DNA from: Bacteriovoracaceae bacterium
GTDB taxonomy: Bacteria > Bdellovibrionota > Bacteriovoracia > Bacteriovoracales > Bacteriovoracaceae
Assembly: GCA_016784965.1 (NCBI GenBank)
Contig: JADHTQ010000010.1
Location: forward strand, 1 to 64,000
Length of the DNA stretch: 64,000 bases
Reading direction: 5' to 3'
Below the pieces are notes generated by a model that did not search any database, was not told the origin of the DNA, and saw nothing but the letters and a program-made list of their open reading frames with translations. Both the position numbers and the translations under genes were made by a program. This document shows positions 44,670-53,928 of the stretch, in pieces (position 1 is the first letter of the stretch; the number at the start of each line of letters is the position of its first letter).

Positions 44670-46201
44670 GTGGTACACAGACAGTTTCAGATCCTCTCGA
44701 TATCTCTAACTTTAGTTTAGCAGATCTGCCACCTAAAAAAGTAACTGATGCCGAAAAGTGGATGAAATATGTGGGGTTTGTTTTAGGTATTGTGGTGTTT
44801 TTGGCAATCTACTATATGCCCAAGCCCGATGGATTAACTATGTCGGGGCAAACTGTTTTGGCCTTATTTGCCTTGGCCTTAGTTTACTGGGTAACAGAAC
44901 CAATTCCCACTTATTTAACGTCTCTAGTGGTAATGATTCTTTTAGTCGTTTTAAATGGTTGGAGTGAAAAGCATGTAATGGGTGTGTTGGGTTATGATGT
45001 CATCTGGCTGAATATGACCTCTTTTATCCTTAGTGCTGGTCTTTTGCATTCCGGAATCGCTAAAAGAGTAGCAATTTTTATGATTAGCAAGTTTGGCCAT
45101 ACAGATCTGGGAGTTTTGGCATCCTTTTTATTTATGCATATGGTTTTGGCCGCTATGGTGCCATCGCCTGTTGCTAGAGTGGCGATGCTTCTGCCACTTA
45201 TGTTGATGGCCTCTGCGATATATGGCTCGACACGAGAAAATCCCAATAAGTTTGCAAAAATTTTATTTCTACAGAACATCCATGGAGTAAATGGTTGGAC
45301 TTCAGCATATCTTACAGGTGCCAATGCTCATATCTTAGCGGTGGTCATGATCACTAGTATGGTAGGGGAGCCCGTCTATTATTCAGACTGGCTAATTGCA
45401 GCTTTCCCGGTTGCGGGCGTTGCTCTTATCATTGACTGGTATTTGGGACCGCTTTTATTTAAGTTGGCCCCAGAAGAAAAAATCCCCCAACTAAAAGGTG
45501 GTATGGAGCGCTTAGAACAAGAGCGAGCAAAGCTTGGTCCCATGACCCTCGTGGAAAAGAAGGCATTGGGATTTTTTGTAATTGTAATTTTTCTTTGGGC
45601 CACAGACCGGATACATATGCCCACTATTGGATTTGAAATATCTGCTTCTATGACAGCTTTAATCGGAGCAGTGTTAATGCTTTTGCCGAAGGTTGGGATT
45701 ATTGATTGGGGCAAAACAAATATACCATGGCATCTTTTACTATTTAGTGCAGGGGCTTATGCATGTGGTTTTGGTTTAAATGACACAAGGGCGGCACAGT
45801 GGGCGGTTGGATCTTTGTTTGAGGCAGTAGGCCTCGCACCTGGAGTAAATTTTTGGGTAGTATACTCCATCGTTATTTTTGTAAATATGTTTAGCCACCT
45901 CTTTTTTACATCTAAAACGATGAGAACATTAATTTTTATACCATTTATAGTTACCATGGCCCAAACATTAGGATTTAGTCCTCTATCACTGGCCCTACCA
46001 GCAGCATTTACGATTAGTTGGGTTATAGGGCTTCCCATTTCGGGAAAACCCAATGTACTGCTGTTTGGTACAGGACAATTTTCTGCAATAGACTGTGCAA
46101 AATACGGATTGACGATGACCTTTATTGTTAGCTGTCTTTTAATTGCAGCAGGATTTACTTGGTTTGCATTTTTAGGGATTACACCTGCTTTTTGGAGATA
46201 G
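44666..46201 (+). CDS. SLC13/DASS-family anion symporter
   Basis: A 511-residue inner-membrane protein with at least ten hydrophobic segments. Family-like stretches are ALFALALVYWVTEPIPTYL, NMTSFILSAGLLHSGIAKRVA, VPSPVARVAMLLPL and GLPISGKPNVLLFGTG. These sit where DASS proteins have their two anion-binding motifs, but the SNT motif is replaced (VPSPVA). Likely substrates are di/tricarboxylates or sulfate. It overlaps the previous gene by 4 bases, and a porin follows 25 bases on, which fits an uptake route across both membranes (inference). Confidence 0.82.
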   Translation: MSGTQTVSDPLDISNFSLADLPPKKVTDAEKWMKYVGFVLGIVVFLAIYYMPKPDGLTMSGQTVLALFALALVYWVTEPIPTYLTSLVVMILLVVLNGWSEKHVMGVLGYDVIWLNMTSFILSAGLLHSGIAKRVAIFMISKFGHTDLGVLASFLFMHMVLAAMVPSPVARVAMLLPLMLMASAIYGSTRENPNKFAKILFLQNIHGVNGWTSAYLTGANAHILAVVMITSMVGEPVYYSDWLIAAFPVAGVALIIDWYLGPLLFKLAPEEKIPQLKGGMERLEQERAKLGPMTLVEKKALGFFVIVIFLWATDRIHMPTIGFEISASMTALIGAVLMLLPKVGIIDWGKTNIPWHLLLFSAGAYACGFGLNDTRAAQWAVGSLFEAVGLAPGVNFWVVYSIVIFVNMFSHLFFTSKTMRTLIFIPFIVTMAQTLGFSPLSLALPAAFTISWVIGLPISGKPNVLLFGTGQFSAIDCAKYGLTMTFIVSCLLIAAGFTWFAFLGITPAFWR

Positions 46202-46226
46202 CATCTATACTTATCAAGGAGTACTT

Positions 46227-47408
46227 ATGAAGAAGAGTTCAAATAGAATTATTGCGACGTTATTACTTTTATTGTCAACGCCACTTTTTGCTGGCAACGA
46301 ACACAAGCTAGGGATGAGTTTGTATTTAGATATGGTTAAAATTGGCGATAACAAAGAAAATATCAAAGGTGGAATAGAGTCAAGAAAAGCTCTAATAGCT
46401 CTTGAGTCAAAATATGGTGATGATTGGGAAACAGAGCTAGGATTTGATATTAAAGGTAAAGATAAACTTTCAATTAAAGATGCTTGGGTATCATATGCTG
46501 GCCTTGGCAAGACAATTATTAAATTTGGTAATCATAAAGTTCCCTTTGGTCTCGATTGTGTTACTAGCTCAAAGTCAGCGACATTTATGGAATTATCAAT
46601 GGCCAGTGAATTTTGTCCCGGAAGAAAAGTTGGACTCAGTGTTAATGCTTGGGATGGTAGATGGTGGACATTCCATGGAGGTCTTTTTGGAGATAGTGTT
46701 GGAAATGGACCTGAAGGGGAAGATCCCGATAAAAAAGCATATGAAAACATAAAAGCACCAAACTTTAATGAAGAGCTAACTGTTGCCGGACGTTTAACAG
46801 TAAGACCCATTATGAGCGATAATATGATCTTTCACCTTGGTTTTTCCGGGTTTTTTACTGACCCTCCCAATTATGGTGTTGCTGAGTTAGATAAAATTGA
46901 TTTTGAAGCACCTCCCGAAATTAACCTTCACGCTAAAGAGTTAATTGGAGATGACATTGAAAATGTATCAAATTTTTCTGGATTATCATTTGACGCGGTG
47001 TTTGTCTGGAAACAACTATCCTTTCAAGGAGAATACTTCATTATTAATGTAGATCAAAGAGCAACAGATTTAGACCCCAAACTTTCTGGCTACTTTGCCC
47101 AAGCGAGTTATTTTGTTACAGGGGAGTCAAAAAAATATAAGAAAAGAACTTCAAAGTATGGCGGAGCTTCAAGACCAAATCGTTCATGGGGTGCCCTTGA
47201 GGTGGCGGTGCGCTATAGTTTGATGGACTTAAATGACTTTGATGCCAATATTGCTCATGGAAAGGAAAAGAATATTACTTTCGGTCTTAATTGGCATGTC
47301 AACAAGAGAGCAAAAGTGCTATACAACTTCGTTACTGCCATTACAGATGAGCATGCAGGTGATGATAAGTTCACAATTCATGGGGTGCGAGTACAGTATA
47401 CATTTTAA
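46227..47408 (+). CDS. outer-membrane porin (OprP/OprO-like)
   Basis: The 393 residues have a signal peptide (IIATLLLLLSTPLFAG) and many short amphipathic strands, with GFDIKGKDKLSIKDAWVSY, IKFGNHKVPFGLD and ending in IHGVRVQYTF with a C-terminal Phe, the standard barrel-assembly signal. The DAWVSY...G..KVPFG pattern is typical of phosphate-selective-type porins. It is downstream of the SLC13 transporter and probably supplies its substrate. AAGGAG precedes the ATG. Confidence 0.8.
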   Translation: MKKSSNRIIATLLLLLSTPLFAGNEHKLGMSLYLDMVKIGDNKENIKGGIESRKALIALESKYGDDWETELGFDIKGKDKLSIKDAWVSYAGLGKTIIKFGNHKVPFGLDCVTSSKSATFMELSMASEFCPGRKVGLSVNAWDGRWWTFHGGLFGDSVGNGPEGEDPDKKAYENIKAPNFNEELTVAGRLTVRPIMSDNMIFHLGFSGFFTDPPNYGVAELDKIDFEAPPEINLHAKELIGDDIENVSNFSGLSFDAVFVWKQLSFQGEYFIINVDQRATDLDPKLSGYFAQASYFVTGESKKYKKRTSKYGGASRPNRSWGALEVAVRYSLMDLNDFDANIAHGKEKNITFGLNWHVNKRAKVLYNFVTAITDEHAGDDKFTIHGVRVQYTF

Positions 47409-47506
47409 AAAGCGCCTATAACGCAAGTTTGATGTTTACAAATTATAATATGTTAATTAAGATGCCCTCTCGTTTAATTAATAACGTTCAATAAAGGGGA
47501 TTAATA

Positions 47507-49075
47507 ATGTCTGCACCAACTGATACTTATTACCGAGGACTTGAAGGAGTTATTGCGGCAGAATCCAAGATTTGCTACGTAGATGGAATAAAGGGAGAGT
47601 TATTTTATCGAGGACATGAAATTAGTGGCATTATAAACAATCCCAATCTTCACTACGAAGAAGTGGCCCTGCTTTTGTTGTGTGGAGGGATGGCCGGCAA
47701 AGAAAAAGTTGATAGCTTTAAGGCCAAACTACTCAAATATCGAAAATTTAATAATCGAATATCAGATATAATAAAAGACTTCGCAGTTGACACTCACCCG
47801 ATGAAAGTGATGCAAGCTTGTACTGCTGCTTTGGGTGGAATTTGGGATAACAAAGATGGTGATGATGCCAATGAAATTTTTTTGGCTTACATATCTCAGT
47901 TTCCCTTAATTATTGCAGCCTATTGGAGATATTCAAATAGACAAGAAATCATTGCTCCAAACCTTAAGTTGAGCTTTTCTGGTAACTTCTTATACATGTT
48001 ACTAGGTAAAATCCCCTCTCAAGAGCATATAGAGGCCTTTGACAATGCCCTAATTCTTCATATGGAACACGGCTTTAATGCCAGTACTTTTACTGGACGA
48101 GTAATTGCTTCATCTATGGCAACAGTTAGTTCATCTTTATCAGGTGCTTTGGGTTCTTTGACTGGACCTCTTCATGGCGGCGCCAATGAACGTGTGCTGG
48201 AGATGGTGGAAAAGATTGGAAGTGTAGATAATGTTAAGAATTTTCTCGATGATTTGATTGATAATGGCGGTAAAGTGATGGGTATGGGTCACAGAGTATA
48301 CCGCGTTAAAGATCCACGAGCAAAATTACTGCAAGATATTATCAAAACATTAGATGTTGAAGATAAGAGGGTTAAAGAAAGGCTTGATATTTTAAATGAA
48401 GTTGACTCTTATTTTTCTCATAAAATGGAATTAAAGAATAAGCAAATTTATCCAAACGTAGATTTTTATTCTGGAACACTTTTAAGTATTTTGGGAATTG
48501 ATCCTCTACTTTTTACCCCAATATTCGCTCTTGCAAGAGTTGTCGGGTGGTGTGCACACATCAGAGAACAGTGGCAGGACAATAGAATATTTAGACCCAA
48601 GTGTCGGTATGTAGGTGCTGTTAATTTGAAAATGGGTGAGCAAGATGTTGAGTATGATCAACTCAAACCAAGTAAGAAAAAAGTAATGATTATCGATGAT
48701 GATCCAGATATTGTTGAGGCCATGCAGATTCCACTCGAGGCCAATGGTTTTAAAGTAACTTCCAGCAACACTGTTGCAAATGCTGTGGAGTTCATCACTG
48801 AAGAGGAGCCAGACATTGTGCTTTTGGATGTTTCGTTTCCTGAAAACCATACTGCTGGATTTGATGTATGTTATGAAGTAAGAGAACATCAAGGAATCAA
48901 ACACATTCCCATCGTAATACTTTCTGCGATTAGAGAAAAATTTGGTCTACCATTTACAATTAGCGGTCAAACTCGCACAAACAGGGCAATACCCGTTGTT
49001 CCGGCAGATAGGTTGCTTGAAAAACCTCTAAATCCTGAGGCGCTACTTACAGTTATCGACGAGTTAATCGGCTGA
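47507..49075 (+). CDS. citrate synthase fused to a response-regulator receiver domain
   Basis: Residues 1-385 are a complete citrate synthase, with the catalytic His223 (PLHGGA), His262 (MGHRVY) and Asp319 (NVDFYSG). Residues 391-522 are a full receiver domain: acidic pocket D397-D399 in MIIDDDPD, phospho-acceptor Asp441 in VLLDVSFPE, Ser473 and Lys506 in LLEKPLN. It condenses acetyl-CoA and oxaloacetate in the cytosol. The receiver suggests control of TCA entry by phosphorylation. A GAF histidine kinase gene follows in the same direction after 108 bases and is a natural partner (inference). AAAGGGG precedes the ATG. Both parts are in one uninterrupted frame. Confidence 0.93.
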   Translation: MSAPTDTYYRGLEGVIAAESKICYVDGIKGELFYRGHEISGIINNPNLHYEEVALLLLCGGMAGKEKVDSFKAKLLKYRKFNNRISDIIKDFAVDTHPMKVMQACTAALGGIWDNKDGDDANEIFLAYISQFPLIIAAYWRYSNRQEIIAPNLKLSFSGNFLYMLLGKIPSQEHIEAFDNALILHMEHGFNASTFTGRVIASSMATVSSSLSGALGSLTGPLHGGANERVLEMVEKIGSVDNVKNFLDDLIDNGGKVMGMGHRVYRVKDPRAKLLQDIIKTLDVEDKRVKERLDILNEVDSYFSHKMELKNKQIYPNVDFYSGTLLSILGIDPLLFTPIFALARVVGWCAHIREQWQDNRIFRPKCRYVGAVNLKMGEQDVEYDQLKPSKKKVMIIDDDPDIVEAMQIPLEANGFKVTSSNTVANAVEFITEEEPDIVLLDVSFPENHTAGFDVCYEVREHQGIKHIPIVILSAIREKFGLPFTISGQTRTNRAIPVVPADRLLEKPLNPEALLTVIDELIG

Positions 49076-49183
49076 TTTTTTTAAATTGTGTCAATAACTT
49101 ATAGTTTCCATAAAGATCCAATAACTTTTTTAGTGTAAATTTGTCTATAAAAGATACTGTTTGCTATTGTGGGGATGGCGCAT

Positions 49184-50473
49184 ATGAAAAGTAGCAATTC
49201 GTTGGAACTTAATCCAAAAAGCAAAAAAGAGTGTGGTTTACAAAGGGTTTTGCATCAAGTTTTGCAAGTGTCTCTTGAGGACCTACCACTACAGGAGCTA
49301 TTGAGCAAAGCCCTAGATGCAATTTTTAATGTTTCGTTTATGCCGATAAAAAACCAAGGGGCGATTTTTTTAGTTGACGAAAAATCAAATTCCTTAACTT
49401 TAGCGGCTAACCAACACCTACCTGATCACTTGATAAAAAGGTGTGCATCGGTCCCATTTGGTCAATGCATTTGTGGTAAAGCAGCACGGGATAAAAAAGT
49501 TCTTTATAGTGGAGAGTATAATAGTTTACACACTATTCAAGATACATTTTCCCAAAGTCACAAGCACTACAGTGTACCTATAATCTATAAGGGTACGGTC
49601 ACAGGTATTTTAAATGTATATCTAAAAAGCACTCATGAAAAAAATGAATTCGAGGTTGATTTTCTATCGGCAGTTGCCAACGTATTGGCCGGAATTATTG
49701 AGAGAAAGAAAGTTGAAGGTAAACTTAAGGGCTATGTTTTGGCACTAGAGCAGGCCAAAGATAATGCTGAAACGGCAAGTAACGCTAAATCTGATTTTCT
49801 ATCTCGTATGAGTCATGAATTGAGGACTCCGCTCAACTCAATTTTAGGGTTTGGACAACTTTTAAATGAAGATGATTCACTGCCGCTTGTAATGCAAAAA
49901 CAATATGTGGACTATATTTTAAAAAGTGGTGAGTTACTGCTATGTCTAATTGATGAGATGTTAGATCTTGCCAAAATTGAATTTGGCAGTATCAATATGA
50001 CGATAAAAGAGATCTCCCTAGATGGAATTATTAAGGAATGTTTGTCAATGACAGACCTTAGTTCCAAGAAACATAAAGTTACAGTAGAAACAGATATCGA
50101 AGTCGGGCGTTATGTGTTGAAGGTAGACTATGTATGTATAAAGTAAATAATATGCAACCTAGTAGGTAATGCTATCAAATTTAATCACAGTGGTGGCAGT
50201 GTAAAAATTAGCCTGGGTGAGTCTAAAACTGCTGATATGTTACTTATAAATATTACAGACACTGGCGTGGGAATAGACGAAAATAAGTTAGGGAATATTT
50301 TTAAACCGTTTGTGCGAATTAAAGGGATGCGCTCAAATCTTGCAGGTACGGGAGTTGGTCTTACCATTACTGAAAAGTTAGTGACTGCAATGGGTGGAAA
50401 AATAGGTGTTTCCTCTGTGCTTGGTGTGGGCAGTACTTTTTCGGTTGAGTTGCCAGGGGGTACAGTTAACTAG
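49184..50473 (+). pseudogene. GAF-domain sensor histidine kinase with one in-frame stop
   Basis: I start at the ATG at 49184 (GGGGAT eight bases upstream; GTG at 49169 is also open). A GAF domain (about 20-180) has VPFGQCICG. A coiled linker leads to the H-box FLSRMSHELRTPLN (His211) and helices of the dimer domain. At 50144-50146 TAA replaces the expected conserved Gln in IK-(Q)-IICNLVGNAIKFN. The same frame then continues through the N-box, DTGVGI, GTGVGL and GSTFSVELP to 50473. A single C-to-T change (CAA to TAA) explains this. It may be a fresh nonsense mutation, a read error or a read-through stop. Upstream of the stop, 320 residues lack the ATPase domain. Confidence 0.85.
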
Positions 50474-51477
50474 GGGACTTCTTCTGTTGCAAATTCATAT
50501 GGTGTTTTTGTAAACTCAATGGCATACAAAAACACTTCATTACTATTTTGGACACGCACAACTCTTCCCTCAAAGTTAGAAAACCCAGGACCATCTTCAC
50601 CAATTTGGCCTGAAATGATGTCATTTTCTGATAGAACTTTGTTACCTGGGTTTATAATATCAAAAATTAGCATGCCAAATTCACTATAGTTTTTTGTTTC
50701 AAATTGCAGTAAAGTGCTGTTGACGGTTATGTAAACTGGTACACTACCTTCAAAGCGAATAGATCTTCTGGTTGCAGATCTTAGATCTTTTAAATATACA
50801 TGTTTTCTCTGACTCAACTTTGCAACACTGAAATATTGCTTTTGAGGTAGCTGTAATGCTGTTAGTTTGTTATCAAAAAAACAGGCAGTATCGATGTTTA
50901 TTCTTTGATCATCTTCGAATATATCTTCCATGGGAGTGTGACCATGTATAATTGTTTTACTCCACTTGTACTCGCTTTCAAAAAAAGGCTCTCTAATCCA
51001 CAGTAGGGTCGTTTTATGCTCATCTAGCTGACTTTTAATATCATCTAAGGGTAGATCTGGAAGGCCTGCATGTACAAAAAAATAGTCATCCGTTTCATAG
51101 GTGAGTTGTAGGGATTTATAAAACGCTAGGTGCTCTGGTGGAATTTTAAAGCGGTCACTGACACTTTTGTAGCTTTCTAAAGTAGCTCCTCCACCATTGT
51201 AGATAAATAAACCAGCTTCTTCACCAGACTCATCTTCTAAAAAATCCAGCAACATCTGCTCATGGTTTCCCATTAGGGTAATAACTTTGAAATATTTTTT
51301 TAATTCTAAAATCGTATCAATAACCTCGGATGATTGAGGTCCACGATCTATGTAATCGCCTAAAAATACTAAGGTTGAATTATCTTCAAGCGGCAATTTA
51401 TTAATTAATAGTCTTAATTCTGAAGCCATTCCATGAATATCTGAAAAGACAAAAATGGAGTCATTTGATTCTTTCAT
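50470..51477 (-). CDS. PPP-family phosphatase fused to a PilZ domain
   Basis: Residues 1-215 are a PPP-type phosphoesterase: SDIHG (D13, H15), GDYIDRG (40-46), GNHE (70-73), VHAG (His136) and HGHTP (178-182). Residues 228-325 fit PilZ: RRSIR (R237xxxR241) and NYSEFG (263-268), the paired c-di-GMP motifs, in a beta-barrel-like context. No signal peptide, so cytosolic. It may dephosphorylate proteins or dinucleotides under c-di-GMP control (inference). Its stop overlaps that of the sensor kinase gene by 4 bases. Alternative: ApaH-type activity with a structural C-terminal domain. Confidence 0.8.
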   Translation of the reverse strand: MKESNDSIFVFSDIHGMASELRLLINKLPLEDNSTLVFLGDYIDRGPQSSEVIDTILELKKYFKVITLMGNHEQMLLDFLEDESGEEAGLFIYNGGGATLESYKSVSDRFKIPPEHLAFYKSLQLTYETDDYFFVHAGLPDLPLDDIKSQLDEHKTTLLWIREPFFESEYKWSKTIIHGHTPMEDIFEDDQRINIDTACFFDNKLTALQLPQKQYFSVAKLSQRKHVYLKDLRSATRRSIRFEGSVPVYITVNSTLLQFETKNYSEFGMLIFDIINPGNKVLSENDIISGQIGEDGPGFSNFEGRVVRVQNSNEVFLYAIEFTKTPYEFATEEVP

Positions 51478-51585
51478 AATATTAAATATAATACAGATGT
51501 GTAGTTACACCAAGTTAAATTGTAAAAACCATTTAAAACTTGAGCCAATCTTCCGATAAGAATAGTTGTTTGGTGGAGGTATTTT

Positions 51586-53928
51586 GTGGATTGGAAAAAA
51601 ATTACAACGGTAGCTATGTCCATTGCTATCATAGCTGTGTTGTTACTGTTTTCAAGAGGTAACAAGTTAGATGAGCCACATACTCGTCTTTCAAAAAGGC
51701 TCATAGAGAAAAAATTAACAAAAATCCGCAAAAGGCCTGTTTTACTTGATAAATTGCATACCCGAGCACTTTTAAAGGATTTAGCAAAAAACCATTTTAA
51801 AAGGGGCTATGCTGGTAAGGCCAAAAGCCTAATTTACTCAAAAGTTACTCCTGTCGAGCAGACAAAAACAAGAAGTGTGGCAAGCTTAAGTTATCCCAAA
51901 TTGGAAAAAATGGATCATTTAGGCCTTACTCGCTCTAATCAGTTAATGTTAAAAAAAATTGCAAAAAAACCAAACAGGAGATACCTAAGAGAAAGAGGTG
52001 ATATCTACCAGCGACTGAGAGCAGACCCCAAAACACCAAAGGGTAAGGGGATTGCTTTAATGGGTGTCAATGAAGATCATGGTGTGCCAATATTTTATAC
52101 TACCAAAAACCTTGATGCTGCAAAAACCATCAGCTTAGATAAACTACAAAATGAAACTTTTAGCATACCAAACCTACAGATGAATGGTGAAGGTATTATA
52201 AACTTGGGGTTGTGGGACGAGGGGAAAGTAATAGATCATACTGAATTTCAGACGACTAGCGGCAGAAGCTTAATTCTTGATGAGGATAATGATGAAGATA
52301 TTGTTAGTGATCATGCAACACACGTTGCGGGGACGATGGTTTCTTTAGGAAAAGATCCAGATGCCAGAGGTGTTGCATCGGGAGCACTTTTGAGTGTGTA
52401 TGATTGGTATGATAGTACTGCTGAAATGGCCGATGCTGCTTCAAATGGATTGCTAGTATCTAACCACTCCTACGCATTGGCAGCAGGTTGGCAGTATGAT
52501 GATATGTGGACGTGGTATGGCTCTGTAAATATCAGCGAGACTGAAGATTGGAAGTTTGGATTTTACTATACATACAGTCAAGATATTGATGAAGTAATGT
52601 ATTATGCTCCAAACTATCTAAGTGTAATCGCAGCGGGCAATGATCGCAATGAAGGTCCCCTTGCAGGTACTACTCATGAGTATTATGACAGTAGTAGTTA
52701 TACATGGAAAGAAAGTACTACAGCGAGGTCAAAAGATGGAAGAAGTTATGGTGGAGATAAGGGGTATGATACTCTAAGTCCCTTTGCAGTTTCAAAGAAT
52801 GCTCTGACAGTTGGGGCTGTCTATGATGTTACAGCAGGATATTCAACAAGTGAAGATGTCCGGCTACTAAGCTATAGTTCCATGGGGCCCACAGATGATG
52901 GGCGCATAAAACCAGATGTGGTGGCAAATGGAGCTGGACTATTTTCAACATCGATAAAAGAGGGAAGAACTAATTATTATGAAAGCATGAGTGGAACTTC
53001 CATGGCAACTCCAACTGTTGCGGGTGCTGCAATTTTACTGCAAAAGCTATATAAAAGTTATAATGGAGACCGCTCGGCTTTATCTTCAACAATTAAAGCG
53101 GCCATTATTCACTCTGCTGATCCAGCTGGCCGCAACCTTGGCCCCGATTATAGTTATGGGTGGGGCCTGGTAAATATTCACAAGGCAGCTTTAATAATTT
53201 CCCAAGATGCAGGAAGTGGAGATTATATTATTCAGGACATCTTAGAAAATTATACGGCCAGAACGTATGGAGGGTTAATTGCAAATGGTGATCCCATAAA
53301 AGTAACTATGGTCTGGATTGATACTCCTGGAAATCCCCCATCTAACTCTTTAAATCCAAGTACACCAATGTTAGTAAACGACATGGATATTGTTTTAACA
53401 AGAAGTGACGGTACAAAATCGTATCCTTGGAAGCTGGACTTAAGTAACCCTACTGCAGCAGCAAGCAGAGACCAAACAGGAAATCACGTTGATAATGTGG
53501 AGATGATTGAAGTGGATGCTACTGCTGGTAGCGTTTATACTTTGCGAGTTTCTCACACCAACACCTTAGCAGGTGGAAGACAACCATATTCTATAATCTT
53601 GCAGGGATTTGATTTTGCCACTGAAGAGTCAGAAAACAATGATGAACCAGGTAATACACAACCCCCTGGCGGACAACCTATAAGTGGAGGTGGTTCTGAT
53701 TTCAATTGGTCTCCTCCAAGGTATAATAAACCACCGTCACAATCAGATCCTTTATATGGAGCTGACGGTAGCAATAAGAAGCAATATCTTAGTGGTTCGT
53801 GTGCTACTATTACCACTTCAGGTGGCGATGATGATGACAATTTCCCAGGAACATTCTTATTGCAAATTGCGATAGGGTTTTGCCTAATTCTTTTGATTAG
53901 ATATATTCTATTAAGGGCACATCAATAA
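51586..53928 (+). CDS. membrane-anchored subtilisin-like serine protease
   Basis: The 780 residues (GTG start with GGAGG) carry a complete S8 triad: Asp211 (LWDEG), His243 (DHATHVAGT), Asn352 (AAGNDRN, oxyanion) and Ser472 (GTSMATP). An N-terminal hydrophobic segment (VAMSIAIIAVLLLF) is a signal or anchor, and residues 30-195 form a prodomain-like region. A beta-sandwich (about 545-690) follows, then a Gly/Pro/Ser linker and a C-terminal membrane helix (LQIAIGFCLILLIRYILL). It probably faces the periplasm or surface, tethered at one or both ends. Its last 32 bases overlap the convergent CheA-like gene. Confidence 0.93.
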   Translation: MDWKKITTVAMSIAIIAVLLLFSRGNKLDEPHTRLSKRLIEKKLTKIRKRPVLLDKLHTRALLKDLAKNHFKRGYAGKAKSLIYSKVTPVEQTKTRSVASLSYPKLEKMDHLGLTRSNQLMLKKIAKKPNRRYLRERGDIYQRLRADPKTPKGKGIALMGVNEDHGVPIFYTTKNLDAAKTISLDKLQNETFSIPNLQMNGEGIINLGLWDEGKVIDHTEFQTTSGRSLILDEDNDEDIVSDHATHVAGTMVSLGKDPDARGVASGALLSVYDWYDSTAEMADAASNGLLVSNHSYALAAGWQYDDMWTWYGSVNISETEDWKFGFYYTYSQDIDEVMYYAPNYLSVIAAGNDRNEGPLAGTTHEYYDSSSYTWKESTTARSKDGRSYGGDKGYDTLSPFAVSKNALTVGAVYDVTAGYSTSEDVRLLSYSSMGPTDDGRIKPDVVANGAGLFSTSIKEGRTNYYESMSGTSMATPTVAGAAILLQKLYKSYNGDRSALSSTIKAAIIHSADPAGRNLGPDYSYGWGLVNIHKAALIISQDAGSGDYIIQDILENYTARTYGGLIANGDPIKVTMVWIDTPGNPPSNSLNPSTPMLVNDMDIVLTRSDGTKSYPWKLDLSNPTAAASRDQTGNHVDNVEMIEVDATAGSVYTLRVSHTNTLAGGRQPYSIILQGFDFATEESENNDEPGNTQPPGGQPISGGGSDFNWSPPRYNKPPSQSDPLYGADGSNKKQYLSGSCATITTSGGDDDDNFPGTFLLQIAIGFCLILLIRYILLRAHQ

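Noticed and set aside
50237-50473. Separate 78-residue ATPase-domain gene
   Set aside because: It is in the same frame as the histidine kinase upstream and lacks its own N-box, which is encoded before its ATG; it is the tail of the interrupted kinase.
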